Shown piece by piece: positions 1 to 9,203 of a stretch of DNA of 64,000 bases. The DNA comes from Uliginosibacterium paludis. GTDB lineage: Bacteria > Pseudomonadota > Gammaproteobacteria > Burkholderiales > Rhodocyclaceae. A model generated the notes under the pieces. That model was given only the letters and a program-made list of their open reading frames with translations, made no database searches and was not told the origin of the DNA. Both the position numbers and the translations under genes were made by a program. The DNA lies in the NCBI RefSeq assembly GCF_039631355.1, contig NZ_JBDIVF010000010.1:1-64000 (forward strand), in the 5' to 3' direction. The first letter of the stretch is position 1. Each line of letters opens with the position of its first letter.

Positions 1-51
1 CACTTTCTTGTAGGGGCACGTTTGAGATTCGCTCATATACGAATCAACAAC

Positions 52-327
52 TTACGCGACGAACTGTCGAACTCGGGTGGTTACGACCAGGCTGCGCCGG
101 TGATAGTCACTCCATTTCTTCCAGATTGTCCGTCCCAGACGTTTGGTGGTTCGGAGAATGTCGTTTCGGGCTCGCGCGCCCGCACTTCCTTCTTTCCACG
201 GTTGCGCATTTTTGCGCACCGGAGTCAGAGCATGTGCCCCTCGGCTGGCGATGGCCGCATGACAGGCCTTCGTGTCATAGGCACCGTGGGCGCCGACACT
301 GTCCTCCGCGGACAAGCCTTTGACCAT
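52..327 (-). pseudogene. IS5-family transposase fragment
   Basis: The minus strand encodes a stretch that reads like the central to C-terminal part of an IS5-family DDE transposase: GAYDTKACHAAIASRGA, then RKNAQPWKE, then RLGRTIWKKWSDYHRRSLV. The catalytic N-terminal part is missing and the family-like sequence stops at SLV, after which about ten unrelated residues precede a stop, so both ends are lost. No terminal inverted repeats are visible. It abuts the truncated recombinase on the other strand, so this is debris from successive insertions. Family assignment rests on recalled motifs only. Confidence 0.65.
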
Positions 328-931
328 TCAGGTCATTTCAAGCCAAGCACCGGTTAGACGACGTGGCTGCAGACATGATCAGGTTCGCAACCTGTTTCAG
401 TTTGCATTCTGGTCTGACCTCCGCACCTCAGAACTCGTTGCCCTGAAATGGGGGGAAATGGACTGGCGTAAGGGATTCGTGCGCGTGTCACGTACTCAGA
501 CTCAGGCCGTGACCGAGGCCGAATCACAGAAGACCCGGCGCGGCACGCGAAGCGTGAAACAGCTTGCGCCCGCGCTCACCGCGCTGAAGGACCAGAAGCC
601 ATTCACCTTCACGGCAGGCGAGCGCGTATTTCTCGACCCGCGAAGCAATGGGCCATGGGCGAGAGATCAGCTCACTCGTGAAGGGGCCTGGACAACGGCG
701 TTGAAGCTCGCCAAGGTGCGCTATCGAAACCCGTACCAGATGCGCCACACGTATGCCAGCATGATGCTGAGCGCGGGGGAAAATCCGATCTGGGTTGCCG
801 GGCAAAATGGCCACTTGGACACTGCAATGATTTTCAGGATCTACGGCCGCTGGATTCCGGATGCCAGCCTGCAAGCTGGAGGAATGGCCGTCAAGATGTT
901 GCCGGGGAGCCCGACAAAAAGGCTGCGATAA
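320..931 (+). pseudogene. Truncated tyrosine recombinase (phage/island integrase), catalytic domain only
   Basis: The reading frame holds the C-terminal catalytic domain of a site-specific tyrosine recombinase. Visible catalytic elements are the first Arg in SDLRTSELVALKW, the H-x-x-R-like box YQMRHTYASMML, the GH box (NGHLDTAMIF) and the Tyr in FRIYGRW. Recognisable homology starts near position 378. The SAM-like core-binding domain and arm-binding domain that make up the first half of such proteins are absent, and the sequence before 378 runs into the transposase fragment on the other strand. It therefore cannot be a full integrase. Its stop lies 68 bp from the CCA end of tRNA-Ser, the standard placement of an integrase at a tRNA attachment site, so I read it as the remnant of an island once integrated there. 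Confidence 0.8.
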
Positions 932-963
932 CCTGCCCAAAAAGCCCCGTTTTTTTCGCAGCA

Positions 964-1001
964 CCACTAAGTCAGATCTTTAGAAATCAATAACTTAGTG
1001 G
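964..1001. repeat. 9-bp inverted repeat including the tRNA 3' end
   Basis: CCACTAAGT (964-972) and ACTTAGTGG (993-1001) form a perfect inverted repeat separated by 20 bp; the right arm covers the CCA end of tRNA-Ser. It could be part of an old attachment core or a weak 3' hairpin. No long T run follows. Confidence 0.4.
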
Positions 1002-1089
1002 CGGAGAGGGGGGGATTCGAACCCCCGTCAGGATATTATCCTGAACACGCTTTCCAGGCGTGCGACTTAAACCACTCATCCACCTCTCC
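999..1089 (-). tRNA. tRNA-Ser (anticodon GGA)
   Basis: Reading the minus strand from 1089 gives a complete class II tRNA with GGAGAGG/CCTCTCC acceptor stem, encoded CCA end at 999-1001, the TTCGAATCC T-loop, and a long variable arm as expected for serine. The anticodon loop reads CTGGAAA, giving anticodon GGA, which decodes UCC/UCU. It is a common integration target, and a truncated integrase lies directly at its 3' side. Confidence 0.96.
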
Positions 1090-1102
1090 GCGAAGAGGCG
1101 AG

Positions 1103-1132
1103 ATTATAGCCGAGCTTTCGAGAAATGGGCAA
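1103..1132 (-). promoter_or_regulatory. Sigma-70-type promoter of tRNA-Ser
   Basis: On the minus strand a consensus -10 box TATAAT (1108-1103) follows a TTGCCC -35 box (1132-1127) after an 18-bp spacer. The predicted start is about 7 bp before the mature tRNA 5' end. Confidence 0.65.
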
Positions 1133-1325
1133 TGCTGGAACGAAGATTTTTGCGGCGGCATGCCCGACTGAGTTTTTTTGCGTCACCGGCGTAAGCTTTT
1201 TCGACTTTTCCGGTCTACTGACTGGGAAGCCGTGTTTCGCGCAGAGCCGGATCGCGCCCACGAACAAACAAAAATACCGCAACACAGAGAGTCTGGCCTG
1301 TGCGGCCAGGGAAAGGATGCGCCCC

Positions 1326-2267
1326 ATGCTGATCCGTCGTTCGTCCGACATCATTCCATCGGAAATCACCACGCCCGAGCTCTACAAGGCACGCCGCGAG
1401 TTCATGCAGTTGGGCAGCCGCGCCGCGCTCGCGGGCGCTGTCTCGCTGGCCCTGCCCTGGTCAGAGGCGAAAGCCGCCGTTCTGGCGGGGGTCCAGCCCA
1501 ACCGCATGAAGATCACGGACAAACCCACCCGACAGAAAGATGCCACGAGCTACAACAATTACTACGAATTCGGCGTCAACAAGGACGAACCGGCCGAAAA
1601 CGCGCGGGCGCTGAAAACGAGTCCCTGGACTATTGTCGTTGAAGGCCTGTGCAACAAGCCTCGCAGCTTCGCCATCGAGGATCTCTTCAAGCTCGCGCCG
1701 CTTGAGGAGCGAATCTACCGCATGCGCTGCGTGGAAGGCTGGTCAATGGTGATCCCCTGGATCGGTTTCCCGCTCGCGAGTCTGCTCAAGGCAGTCGAGC
1801 CTCAGGGCAGCGCAAAGTTCGTGGAGTTTGTCAGCCTGTATGACAGGAAGACCATGATGGGCACCTGGCAACCCATTCTGGATTGGCCTTACACCGAGGG
1901 TTTGCGCATGGACGAAGCGCTCCACCCGCTCACGCTGATGGCTGTCGGCATGTATGGCGAAACACTGCCGCCGCAGAACGGCGCACCGATACGTCTCGTC
2001 GTGCCCTGGAAGTACGGCTTCAAGGGAGCCAAATCGATCGTGCGCATCAGGCTTGTCGAAAAGATGCCCGGTACCGCCTGGAACAAGGCCGCGGCCAATG
2101 AATACGGTTTCTATTCGAACGTGAATCCGGATGTGCCGCACCCCAGATGGGATCAGGACACCGAGCGACGGATCGGCGAACTCACCAAGCGCAAGACGCT
2201 GATGTTCAACGGCTATTCGGAGGTCGCGTCGCTTTACGCCGGCATGGACCTGAAGAAGAACTTCTGA
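1326..2267 (+). CDS. msrP: MsrP, periplasmic protein-methionine-sulfoxide reductase catalytic subunit
   Basis: This 313-residue molybdoenzyme (formerly YedY) repairs oxidised methionines in periplasmic proteins, taking electrons from its membrane partner MsrQ. The start at 1326 (MLIRRSSDII) is preceded by a GGAAAGG ribosome site; an ATG at 1317 is possible. A twin-arginine signal is visible at residues 23-24 (ARREFMQLG) followed by a hydrophobic stretch and an A-rich cleavage region near residue 50. Cys135 in YRMRCVEGWSM is the expected molybdenum ligand of the sulfite-oxidase fold. The stop overlaps the msrQ start (TGATG), showing translational coupling. Length and order match the standard msrPQ operon. 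Confidence 0.94.
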   Translation: MLIRRSSDIIPSEITTPELYKARREFMQLGSRAALAGAVSLALPWSEAKAAVLAGVQPNRMKITDKPTRQKDATSYNNYYEFGVNKDEPAENARALKTSPWTIVVEGLCNKPRSFAIEDLFKLAPLEERIYRMRCVEGWSMVIPWIGFPLASLLKAVEPQGSAKFVEFVSLYDRKTMMGTWQPILDWPYTEGLRMDEALHPLTLMAVGMYGETLPPQNGAPIRLVVPWKYGFKGAKSIVRIRLVEKMPGTAWNKAAANEYGFYSNVNPDVPHPRWDQDTERRIGELTKRKTLMFNGYSEVASLYAGMDLKKNF

Positions 2268-2944
2268 TGGACCCGCGCAACCCCGATCGCAACACGATCA
2301 GCCTCATCAAGAGCGTCCTCTTCCTGCTCTGCCTGATCCCGGCGGCTCACCTCGGCTGGGGCTTCCAGCAAGACGCACTGGGAGCCAACCCGGTCGAGGC
2401 CATCACGCGTGGTACGGGCGACTGGACCTTGCGTTTCCTGCTGATTTCGCTGGCAGTCACACCATTACGCCAGCTGAGCGGATGGAACTGGCTCCTGCGC
2501 ACCCGGCGGATGCTCGGGCTCTATGCGTTTTTTTACGCCAGCCTGCACTTCATGACCTATCTGTGGCTGGACCGTTTCTTCGACTGGTCCGGCATGGCAC
2601 GCGACATTCTGCGCCGCCCTTTCATCACGGTGGGTTTCGCCGCCTTCGTGCTGCTCATACCACTCGCGGCCACCTCCTTCAACCGGGCGATCCGCTGGCT
2701 GGGCGGGCGACGCTGGCAATCCCTGCACCGCAGTGTCTATCCGATCGGCATCCTGTCGATCGTTCACTACTGGTGGCTGGTCAAGCGGGATATTTCAGAG
2801 CCGCTCATGTACGGACTGATCCTGGCTGTATTGCTTGGCTTCAGATTCTGGCAGCGCGACCTTGAGCGGCAGCGCCAGCTTGCCGCCGGGCAGCCTCGAA
2901 ACCGCATCAAACCCCGCAAGGTGATTCCGATCGTGCCGAAGTGA
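2267..2944 (+). CDS. msrQ: MsrQ, heme-binding membrane subunit of the MsrPQ system
   Basis: A 225-residue inner-membrane cytochrome (formerly YedZ) of the ferric-reductase-like transmembrane family, which passes electrons from the quinone pool or flavins to MsrP. The sequence has about six hydrophobic helices and several histidines within or beside them (ASLHFMTYLW, SLHRSVYPIG, SIVHYWWLVK) suitable as heme ligands. The ATG at 2267 overlaps the msrP stop by one base. It ends immediately before the convergent gene at 2945, leaving no room for a dedicated terminator. Confidence 0.93.
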   Translation: MDPRNPDRNTISLIKSVLFLLCLIPAAHLGWGFQQDALGANPVEAITRGTGDWTLRFLLISLAVTPLRQLSGWNWLLRTRRMLGLYAFFYASLHFMTYLWLDRFFDWSGMARDILRRPFITVGFAAFVLLIPLAATSFNRAIRWLGGRRWQSLHRSVYPIGILSIVHYWWLVKRDISEPLMYGLILAVLLGFRFWQRDLERQRQLAAGQPRNRIKPRKVIPIVPK

Positions 2945-3469
2945 TCAGCGCAGCAGTGGTTTGACCTTCTGCTTGAACTCGACGGCCGCCGCAATACGGC
3001 CGGTCTTGTTGAGGACGGTGATGATCTCGTTGCCCAGCGCGACGAAATCACGCATGCGACGCGCCCGGCCCAGTGATTCGAGATAGGCATCCGGCTGAGC
3101 GGAGAAGTATTCCTCGATTGCGCCCAGCATGATCGCTTTCAATGCCGCCAGACGCTCTGCCCGGCCTGCCGGAGGAAGACTCTGCTGCTCGGAAAGGGGC
3201 GCTTCGGCGTGCTGCGGCTCTTGGGACAGGACTTCGTCAGCGATGTCCTTGCCGTAGCTGCTCAGTGCCTGAATCAGGCCTTTTTCCTGCAATACATCGA
3301 GATATTCCTGCACAAGCGCCGGCGTGGCGAACTTGCCGCAAAGGTCGTTCACGCATTGCTTGCCATCGATCAGGATCAGGAGTGAGCGCGCGCGCGGATG
3401 CAATCGCGCATGGCGCAGCTGCACTTCCTGCATCCCGGCAGTGGTCTTGGCGTAAACAAGGCCGTTCAT
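2945..3469 (-). CDS. Conserved hypothetical protein, winged-helix-like N-terminus
   Basis: I do not recognise a named family. The 174-residue product begins MNGLVYAKTTAGMQEVQ; I chose this start because GAGGAA sits just upstream, whereas an ATG 36 bp earlier lacks one. The first 80 residues (RARSLLILIDGKQ, then LVQEYLDVLQEKGLIQ) look like a small helical/winged-helix regulatory fold found in beta-proteobacterial proteins of unknown role. The second half is helical with a charged C-terminus. It lies downstream of the helicase gene on the same strand with a 132-bp gap and is convergent to msrQ. Confidence 0.6.
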   Translation of the reverse strand: MNGLVYAKTTAGMQEVQLRHARLHPRARSLLILIDGKQCVNDLCGKFATPALVQEYLDVLQEKGLIQALSSYGKDIADEVLSQEPQHAEAPLSEQQSLPPAGRAERLAALKAIMLGAIEEYFSAQPDAYLESLGRARRMRDFVALGNEIITVLNKTGRIAAAVEFKQKVKPLLR

Positions 3470-3601
3470 TTCATTCCTCGAAGCTTTTGCACGCATGCCG
3501 GACATGCCGTGCGATATGTAGGACCCTTCCTACATCAAGCTGAGCCGATATTACTTTGGGACGAGCCCCGATACCAGCCCGGAAAACGAAATATCGCTCA
3601 T

Positions 3602-5563
3602 TCAGCCCGCGGGTGTAGCAGGCGGCGGCAGGGTTTCAAGAAAGGCGACAACCTCTTCCTCGATGCGGGTGCGCCGCATGGGCGGCAGGCTCTGCCAGAC
3701 CCGTTTCCCGTAAGGCTTGCTGATCATGCGAGGGTCGCAGACCATCAACACACCGCGATCTCGCTCGGTGCGGATGAGCCGCCCTGCCCCCTGCTTCATG
3801 CTGATCACGGCGCGCGGCAGCTGATAATCCATGAATGGGTTCTTGCCCTGCTTTTCCATCCAGTCGACGCGCGCGCGCAGCACCGGGTCGTCCGGCGGCG
3901 CAAAAGGCAGTTTGTCGATGATGACCACGGAGAGCGCGTCCCCGGGCACATCCACGCCTTCCCAGAAACTCTGGCTGGCGACCAGCACGGCGTTACCCAG
4001 TTGGCGGAAGCGTTCGAGCAGTTCGCTTCGCGAGGCCTGTCCCTGGATCAGCAGGGGCAGATCGAGCGCTTCGCGATGAAAGCGGGATTCCAGCCCCTCA
4101 TGAATGTGCTTCATCGCCCGCAGTGAAGTGCAGAGCACAAAGGTACGGCCTTGCGCTGCGCGAATCACCGGAACGGCCGCCTCCACGACGGCGTCGAGGT
4201 AAGCCGGACTGTTGGGGTCCGGCATGTTGGCCGGCGCATAGAGCACGGCCTGCTCGCCGTATTCAAAGGGGCTGCCCCACATACCGGTCTCGGGAACCGG
4301 ATCCAGCACATCAAGCCCAAGCTCGCCGCAGTAATGGCCAAAACTCTGACCGATCGCAAGCGTGGCGGACGCGAAGATCCAGCTTTTGGCATTGCCCTCG
4401 ATCTGTTTGCGGAAGATCTCGCCTACCTGAAGCGGCGTCGTATTGAGCGAAGCAGACTGGCTGAACACTTCGACCCAGCGGATGCTGTCAGGCTGATTGA
4501 GGCGCCGCCAGTTGCAGACCCGCTGATGAAGCTCCGTGGCGCGCTGCCAGCATTTCTCGAGGCCTTCGGAGCGCTCCGCCTGGGATTCCGCCAGACTCAC
4601 GAACTGCTCCAGCTCGTGCTCGACAAGATCCAGCGCACTCAGAAAATCGGCCCGCTCCGCAACCTGCTCGAAAGACAGGCGCGCGTTCTCGCCCGGAATC
4701 GAGAGACGCAGGTCTTTCGCGGCTTTCTCGAGCGAACGCGTAGCGTCCTGAAGTGGCATGAAGTCCCGCGCGGAAGCCAGCGCTTCGTGTCGCGTGTCAC
4801 GTGCCAGATCGAGCATCTGACCGGTCGAGGCCGAATCGCCGAAAAACATGCTGGCCGTTTCAGGCAGCTGATGCGCCTCGTCGAAAATCACGGTATTGCA
4901 GGCGGGCAGCAGCTCGCCCATGCCTTCGTCCCGCAACATCACGTCAGCGAAGAAAAGGTGATGATTCACCACGACCACATCCGCTTCCTGGGCCGTCCGG
5001 CGCGCGGCCATCACGAAGCACTCCTTGGCGTTCGGACATTCCTGGCCCAGGCAGTTGTCGCGCGTCGAAGTCGCGGCGATCCAGACAGTCGAGTCTTCCG
5101 GCACACCGGTGCACTCGGATTTGTCACCGGTCTGTGTATGCAGCAGCCACTTGGCAATCGTCCGGATATGCGCCGCGTCATCGCGACTGATGAAACGCCC
5201 CTCCAGCTGGGCGCGCGCCACATGGTAGTGGCAGGCGTAGTTCTGCCGCCCCTTCAGGAGCGCCACGCTGACCGGCACCTTGAGCGCCTTGCGTACGGCG
5301 GGAAGATCGCGATGGAAGAGCTGATCCTGCAGGGTCTTGGTTCCGGTCGAAACAATCACCTTGCCGCCAGAGAGGAGCGCCGGCACCAGGTAGGCAAAGG
5401 TCTTGCCGGTGCCCGTACCGGCTTCGGCGACCAACGCCCGGTTGCCGTGAATGGCACGTGCAATGGCTTCCGCCATTTCACGCTGCTGCGGGCGCGGACG
5501 AAAACCGGGAATGACCCGGGCGAGCGTGCCGTCATCGGCAAAATGGGGGGCGACGTCTAGCAT
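3602..5563 (-). CDS. yoaA: YoaA/DinG-type Fe-S superfamily 2 DNA helicase
   Basis: A 653-residue ATP-dependent 5'-3' helicase of the XPD/DinG group, involved in repairing or unwinding blocked DNA structures. Walker A is GTGTGKT at residues 49-55, the DEAH box appears in VIFDEAHQLPE, and the cysteines of the iron-sulfur domain are visible (NYACHYH, KSECTGV, DNCLGQECPNAKECF). Helicase motifs V/VI appear near the end (QSFWEGVDVPG, QGAGRLIRTERDRG). Length and the absence of an N-terminal exonuclease favour YoaA over longer DinG variants; the exact paralogue is my inference. Confidence 0.9.
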   Translation of the reverse strand: MLDVAPHFADDGTLARVIPGFRPRPQQREMAEAIARAIHGNRALVAEAGTGTGKTFAYLVPALLSGGKVIVSTGTKTLQDQLFHRDLPAVRKALKVPVSVALLKGRQNYACHYHVARAQLEGRFISRDDAAHIRTIAKWLLHTQTGDKSECTGVPEDSTVWIAATSTRDNCLGQECPNAKECFVMAARRTAQEADVVVVNHHLFFADVMLRDEGMGELLPACNTVIFDEAHQLPETASMFFGDSASTGQMLDLARDTRHEALASARDFMPLQDATRSLEKAAKDLRLSIPGENARLSFEQVAERADFLSALDLVEHELEQFVSLAESQAERSEGLEKCWQRATELHQRVCNWRRLNQPDSIRWVEVFSQSASLNTTPLQVGEIFRKQIEGNAKSWIFASATLAIGQSFGHYCGELGLDVLDPVPETGMWGSPFEYGEQAVLYAPANMPDPNSPAYLDAVVEAAVPVIRAAQGRTFVLCTSLRAMKHIHEGLESRFHREALDLPLLIQGQASRSELLERFRQLGNAVLVASQSFWEGVDVPGDALSVVIIDKLPFAPPDDPVLRARVDWMEKQGKNPFMDYQLPRAVISMKQGAGRLIRTERDRGVLMVCDPRMISKPYGKRVWQSLPPMRRTRIEEEVVAFLETLPPPATPAG

Positions 5564-5724
5564 GGAGAGACCGGAGGAAAGCCGCGCGATGGTAGCACGT
5601 CGCTTTTCCCGGTTGATCCGCAGCAGAAAATCACTGTTAAGCCGTTAAAAAAGTGCCGACGAAGATTGTTCCGTCGCCGCCCCCGTTCTAGATTGCCAGC
5701 CTGCCCAGATCACCCGTGCCCCCT

Positions 5725-7560
5725 ATGAACAGTCCCGCTCCGAAACACAGCGCACCCAGTCGCGCGGAAAAAATGGCCTCGCAGGCAGAGCAACGCCTGC
5801 AGCTGCGGGACATCCTGCACCTGCTTCGCGAAGACCGGCTGATCACTCATGAAGAGGCGGAAACCGTCTATAAGGAGCGCTTCCAGTACAAGGCCGACGC
5901 CCATCCGCTGATCCAGATTGCGGAGCGCCAGCTGAAATCGGCCCAACCGCCGCACAAGCTCCTGCATCTGGAGATGCTGACCGAATGGCTGGCGGGCCGG
6001 CTGGGGCTGGAGTATTTCCACATCGATCCGTTGCGGATCAATTTCTCGACGGTCACCGAGGTGATGACTTCCGCCTACGCCGCGCGTCTGCAGGTGCTGC
6101 CGGTGCAGGTCAGCCAGCAGGAGGTGGTGATCGCCAGCGCGGAGCCCTTCCTGCGCCAGTGGGAACACGAGCTGCAGCCGATTCTGCGCAGACCGATCCG
6201 GCGCGTTTTTGCCAATCCGGCAGATATCGAGCGTTTCCAGGTGGAGTTCTTCAACCTGGCCCGCTCGGTCAAGAACGCCAACAGCAAGGCCAACCAGCAG
6301 AACTCGCCGATCAGCAACTTCGAACAGCTGGTCGAACTCTCCAAGACCAACCGGCAGTTCGATGCCAACGAGCAGCACATTGTCAGCATCGTCGACTGGC
6401 TCTGGCAGTATGCCTTCGAGCAGCGCGCGTCCGACATCCATGTAGAACCCCGTCGGGACATCGGCATCGTCCGCTTCCGCATCGACGGCGTGCTGCATCA
6501 GGTCTATCAGCTGCCGATGAGCGTGATCAACGCCATGACCAGCCGGATCAAGATCCTTGGCCGCATGGACGTGGTCGAGAAACGCCGGCCGCAGGATGGC
6601 CGGATCAAGACCCGCACGCCGGCCGGACTGGAAATCGAGCTGCGCCTCTCAACCCTGCCGACCGCGTTCGGCGAGAAGCTGGTGATGCGGATCTTCGACC
6701 CGGACGTTCTGGTCAGGAGCTTCGCCGAACTGGGTTTCACCGATGACGACCTCGCCCGCTGGCAGCACATGACGAAGCAGCCCAACGGGATCATCCTGGT
6801 CACAGGGCCGACCGGCTCGGGCAAGACCACCACGCTGTACTCCACGCTCAAGCATCTGGCCACGCCGGAGGTCAATGTCTGCACGATCGAGGACCCGATC
6901 GAAATGGTTGAGGGTGCGTTCAACCAGATGCAGGTCCAGGCCGGCATCGATCTGGGCTTCGCCGACGGTGTACGCGCTCTGCTTCGTCAGGATCCGGACA
7001 TCATCATGATCGGCGAAATCCGCGATCTGGAAACCGCCGAAATGGCGATCCAGGCGGCGCTCACCGGCCACCTGGTGCTCTCGACCCTGCACACCAACGA
7101 TGCCCCCTCGGCCATCACCCGGATGCTCGACCTCGGTGTACCACCCTATCTGCTCAATGCCACCGTGCTCGGCGTGATGGCCCAGCGCCTGGTCCGCACT
7201 CTCTGCCCGCATTGCAAGCGGGCTGCCGAACCCACCGAGGAAGAAGCCGAAGCCTGGAAGCGCCTCGTCGCTCCGTTCAAGGCGAACGTACCGCGCCAGA
7301 TTCATCATCCGGTCGGCTGTCTTGAATGCCGCAAGACTGGCTACAGCGGGCGCATGGGTATTTACGAGACCGCGCTGATGTCGCCCGCCCTTGCTCGCCT
7401 CATTCACAACAACACCGAGCTGGCGGCGGTGCGGCAGCAGGCCATGCGGGAAGACATGAAGCCGCTGCGGATTTCCGGTGCGCTGAAGGTAGCCAAGGGG
7501 CAGACGAGCCTGGACGAGGTTCTGCGGACGGCACCACCGGCCCAAGACGAATCGCTCTGA
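5725..7560 (+). CDS. GspE/PulE-type secretion/pilus assembly ATPase
   Basis: A hexameric AAA+-like motor ATPase of the type II secretion / type IV pilus family, 611 residues from the ATG at 5725 (a GTG three codons earlier is possible). An N-terminal MshEN-like domain (LTEWLAGRLGLEYFHIDPLR) precedes the catalytic core, with Walker A GPTGSGKTTT near residue 362, a Walker B/Asp box (DPDIIMIGEIRD) near residue 423, and His box TGHLVLSTLHTNDAP. A tetra-cysteine zinc module (CPHC ... CLEC) near residues 495-535 is diagnostic of the GspE/PilB subgroup. No other secretion genes are adjacent, so its partner system must be elsewhere; it may drive a pilus or a stand-alone GspE role. Confidence 0.88.
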   Translation: MNSPAPKHSAPSRAEKMASQAEQRLQLRDILHLLREDRLITHEEAETVYKERFQYKADAHPLIQIAERQLKSAQPPHKLLHLEMLTEWLAGRLGLEYFHIDPLRINFSTVTEVMTSAYAARLQVLPVQVSQQEVVIASAEPFLRQWEHELQPILRRPIRRVFANPADIERFQVEFFNLARSVKNANSKANQQNSPISNFEQLVELSKTNRQFDANEQHIVSIVDWLWQYAFEQRASDIHVEPRRDIGIVRFRIDGVLHQVYQLPMSVINAMTSRIKILGRMDVVEKRRPQDGRIKTRTPAGLEIELRLSTLPTAFGEKLVMRIFDPDVLVRSFAELGFTDDDLARWQHMTKQPNGIILVTGPTGSGKTTTLYSTLKHLATPEVNVCTIEDPIEMVEGAFNQMQVQAGIDLGFADGVRALLRQDPDIIMIGEIRDLETAEMAIQAALTGHLVLSTLHTNDAPSAITRMLDLGVPPYLLNATVLGVMAQRLVRTLCPHCKRAAEPTEEEAEAWKRLVAPFKANVPRQIHHPVGCLECRKTGYSGRMGIYETALMSPALARLIHNNTELAAVRQQAMREDMKPLRISGALKVAKGQTSLDEVLRTAPPAQDESL

Positions 7561-7651
7561 GCGGGCGTACCACACCACCGCTACGCGCGCTCGGGTTTTC
7601 AAGGATAATCAGCGGCCCTGCCTCAACGGCTGCCTGACCGGTCTGATTTTC

Positions 7652-8317
7652 GTGGCGCGTGATGTAACCAGTTTCCGTGGCCGTTTCCTGGCCTACCTCG
7701 ACCTGATTTTCGTGGATCACGGCATCTTCCGCGTGTTCTACAACAACCTCTATGCGCTGTCTGGCGGCCTCTTCCGCTCCAGCCAGCCCAGCCCGGGCCA
7801 GATCCGCAAGTATCAGCGCGAACTGGGCCTGCGCACGATCATCAACCTGCGCGGCGCCGATGATTCCCGCCGCTACGCACTGGAAGCGGAGGAATGCCGC
7901 CGCCTGGGCATCGAGCTGATCGACTTCTGGGGAATCATGTCGCGCAGCGCGCCCTACCCGGACGTGATCCGCAAGGCGCAGGAAATGTTTGCCCGCATCG
8001 AGTATCCGGCGCTCGTTCATTGCAAGAGCGGTGCGGACCGGGCTGGCTTCGCTTCCGCGCTCTACCGCATGTTCAGGCTCAACGAGCCGGTGCAGGAAGC
8101 GTTGAAGGAGCTCTCCTGGAAGTACGGCCACTTCAAGGGTTCGAAAACCGGCATCCTGGACTTCTTCTTTGAGGAATATCTCCTGGCCAATGCCCGTGAG
8201 CCGATCGACTTCATGGTCTGGCTCGAGACGGTCTACGACCGCGATCAGCTCAAGGCCGCCTTCCACACGCGTGGCTGGGCCGACTTCCTGGTTGATCGGG
8301 TCCTGCATCGGGAGTAG
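7652..8317 (+). CDS. Dual-specificity-type protein tyrosine phosphatase
   Basis: The 221-residue product carries the cysteine-phosphatase signature HCKSGADRAG (C-x5-R) near residue 129, with an upstream FRSSQPSPGQI and TIINLRG segment typical of bacterial dual-specificity phosphatases. It would hydrolyse phosphotyrosine/threonine, phosphoinositide or lipid phosphates in the cytoplasm; substrate is unknown. The start is GTG at 7652 with a weak ribosome site, so the first residues are uncertain. It follows the GspE-type gene by 91 bp on the same strand. Confidence 0.82.
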   Translation: MARDVTSFRGRFLAYLDLIFVDHGIFRVFYNNLYALSGGLFRSSQPSPGQIRKYQRELGLRTIINLRGADDSRRYALEAEECRRLGIELIDFWGIMSRSAPYPDVIRKAQEMFARIEYPALVHCKSGADRAGFASALYRMFRLNEPVQEALKELSWKYGHFKGSKTGILDFFFEEYLLANAREPIDFMVWLETVYDRDQLKAAFHTRGWADFLVDRVLHRE

Positions 8318-8444
8318 ATCCGGCAGCAAGGGTTTTCACGGGTCAAGTTCCGGCTTTTCGGACCGTTGAAGTGCGCAGGCACCGGCGAACATGCCGGTGT
8401 ATTTTTCCCTTCATGCGGCAATCAGACCTGACAAAGGAAAACCC

Positions 8445-9107
8445 ATGCATCGCACGACTCTGCCTGCAGCACTGCTCTGCGCCCTCCTCTGCTCGCCCGC
8501 CATGGCCGAAACCGGCGTCGGCCTGCAGATCGGCACCACTGGCTACGGCGCCGATCTCGGCTATCAGATCAACGACCGCCTCGGCGCACGCGTCGGCTAC
8601 TCGGCCTTCAACTATTCGCACTCGGTGCATGACACCGACGTCGACTACGACGGCAAGCTGAAGCTCTCAAGCTTCCGCGCGCTGGCAGATCTGGAACTGG
8701 GCTACGGCTTCCGCGTCACCGGCGGGCTCGCCTTCAACAACAACCGCATCGACATCGACGGTCGCCCCAGCGGCACCAGCTACACCCTCAACGGCACGAC
8801 CTACCAGGCCAGCGACGTTGGCAGCCTGAAAGGCCGCATCAAGCTGGGCAATGGCGCAGCGCCCTATCTGGGGCTGGGCTACGGCATGATCGGCAAGAAG
8901 GGCCTGGGCTTCTATGCCGACATCGGTGCCATGTACATGGGCAAGCCCAAGACCACGCTGGACGTCACTTGCGGCTCAGCGCTGAGTGCGGCGCAATGCA
9001 GCCAGCTGCGCACCGACGCCGAGGCCGAGCGCCAGAAAGTGGAAGACAAGGCCAGCGATTACAAGTGGTATCCGGTGCTGAGCGCCGGCATCTCTTACGC
9101 CTTCTGA
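8445..9107 (+). CDS. Outer-membrane beta-barrel protein (OmpW/porin-like fold)
   Basis: A 220-residue secreted protein with a clear signal peptide (MHRTTLPAALLCALLCSPAMA, cleavage after residue 21). The mature part is rich in alternating hydrophobic/aromatic strands (GADLGYQIND, GARVGYSAFNY, GYGFRVTGGLAF, YLGLGYGMIG) and ends in YAF, a terminal aromatic signature for outer-membrane barrel assembly. Two cysteines near residue 183-190 may form a loop disulfide. The start at 8445 has an AAAGGA ribosome site. Specific function not determinable. Confidence 0.75.
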   Translation: MHRTTLPAALLCALLCSPAMAETGVGLQIGTTGYGADLGYQINDRLGARVGYSAFNYSHSVHDTDVDYDGKLKLSSFRALADLELGYGFRVTGGLAFNNNRIDIDGRPSGTSYTLNGTTYQASDVGSLKGRIKLGNGAAPYLGLGYGMIGKKGLGFYADIGAMYMGKPKTTLDVTCGSALSAAQCSQLRTDAEAERQKVEDKASDYKWYPVLSAGISYAF

Positions 9108-9203
9108 GCCTGACCGGCGGGGGCGCCCTGCCCCCGCTGCTACAATGCCGGCTCCGGCAGCGGCCCAGTCCCGGCGCCGCTGTGCGTCTGCCAGCACGGT
9201 TCA

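Noticed and set aside
1125..1325. N-terminal extension of msrP to 1125
   Set aside because: It would put 67 unrelated residues before the Tat signal; the ATG at 1326 has a ribosome site and gives the family's normal start.
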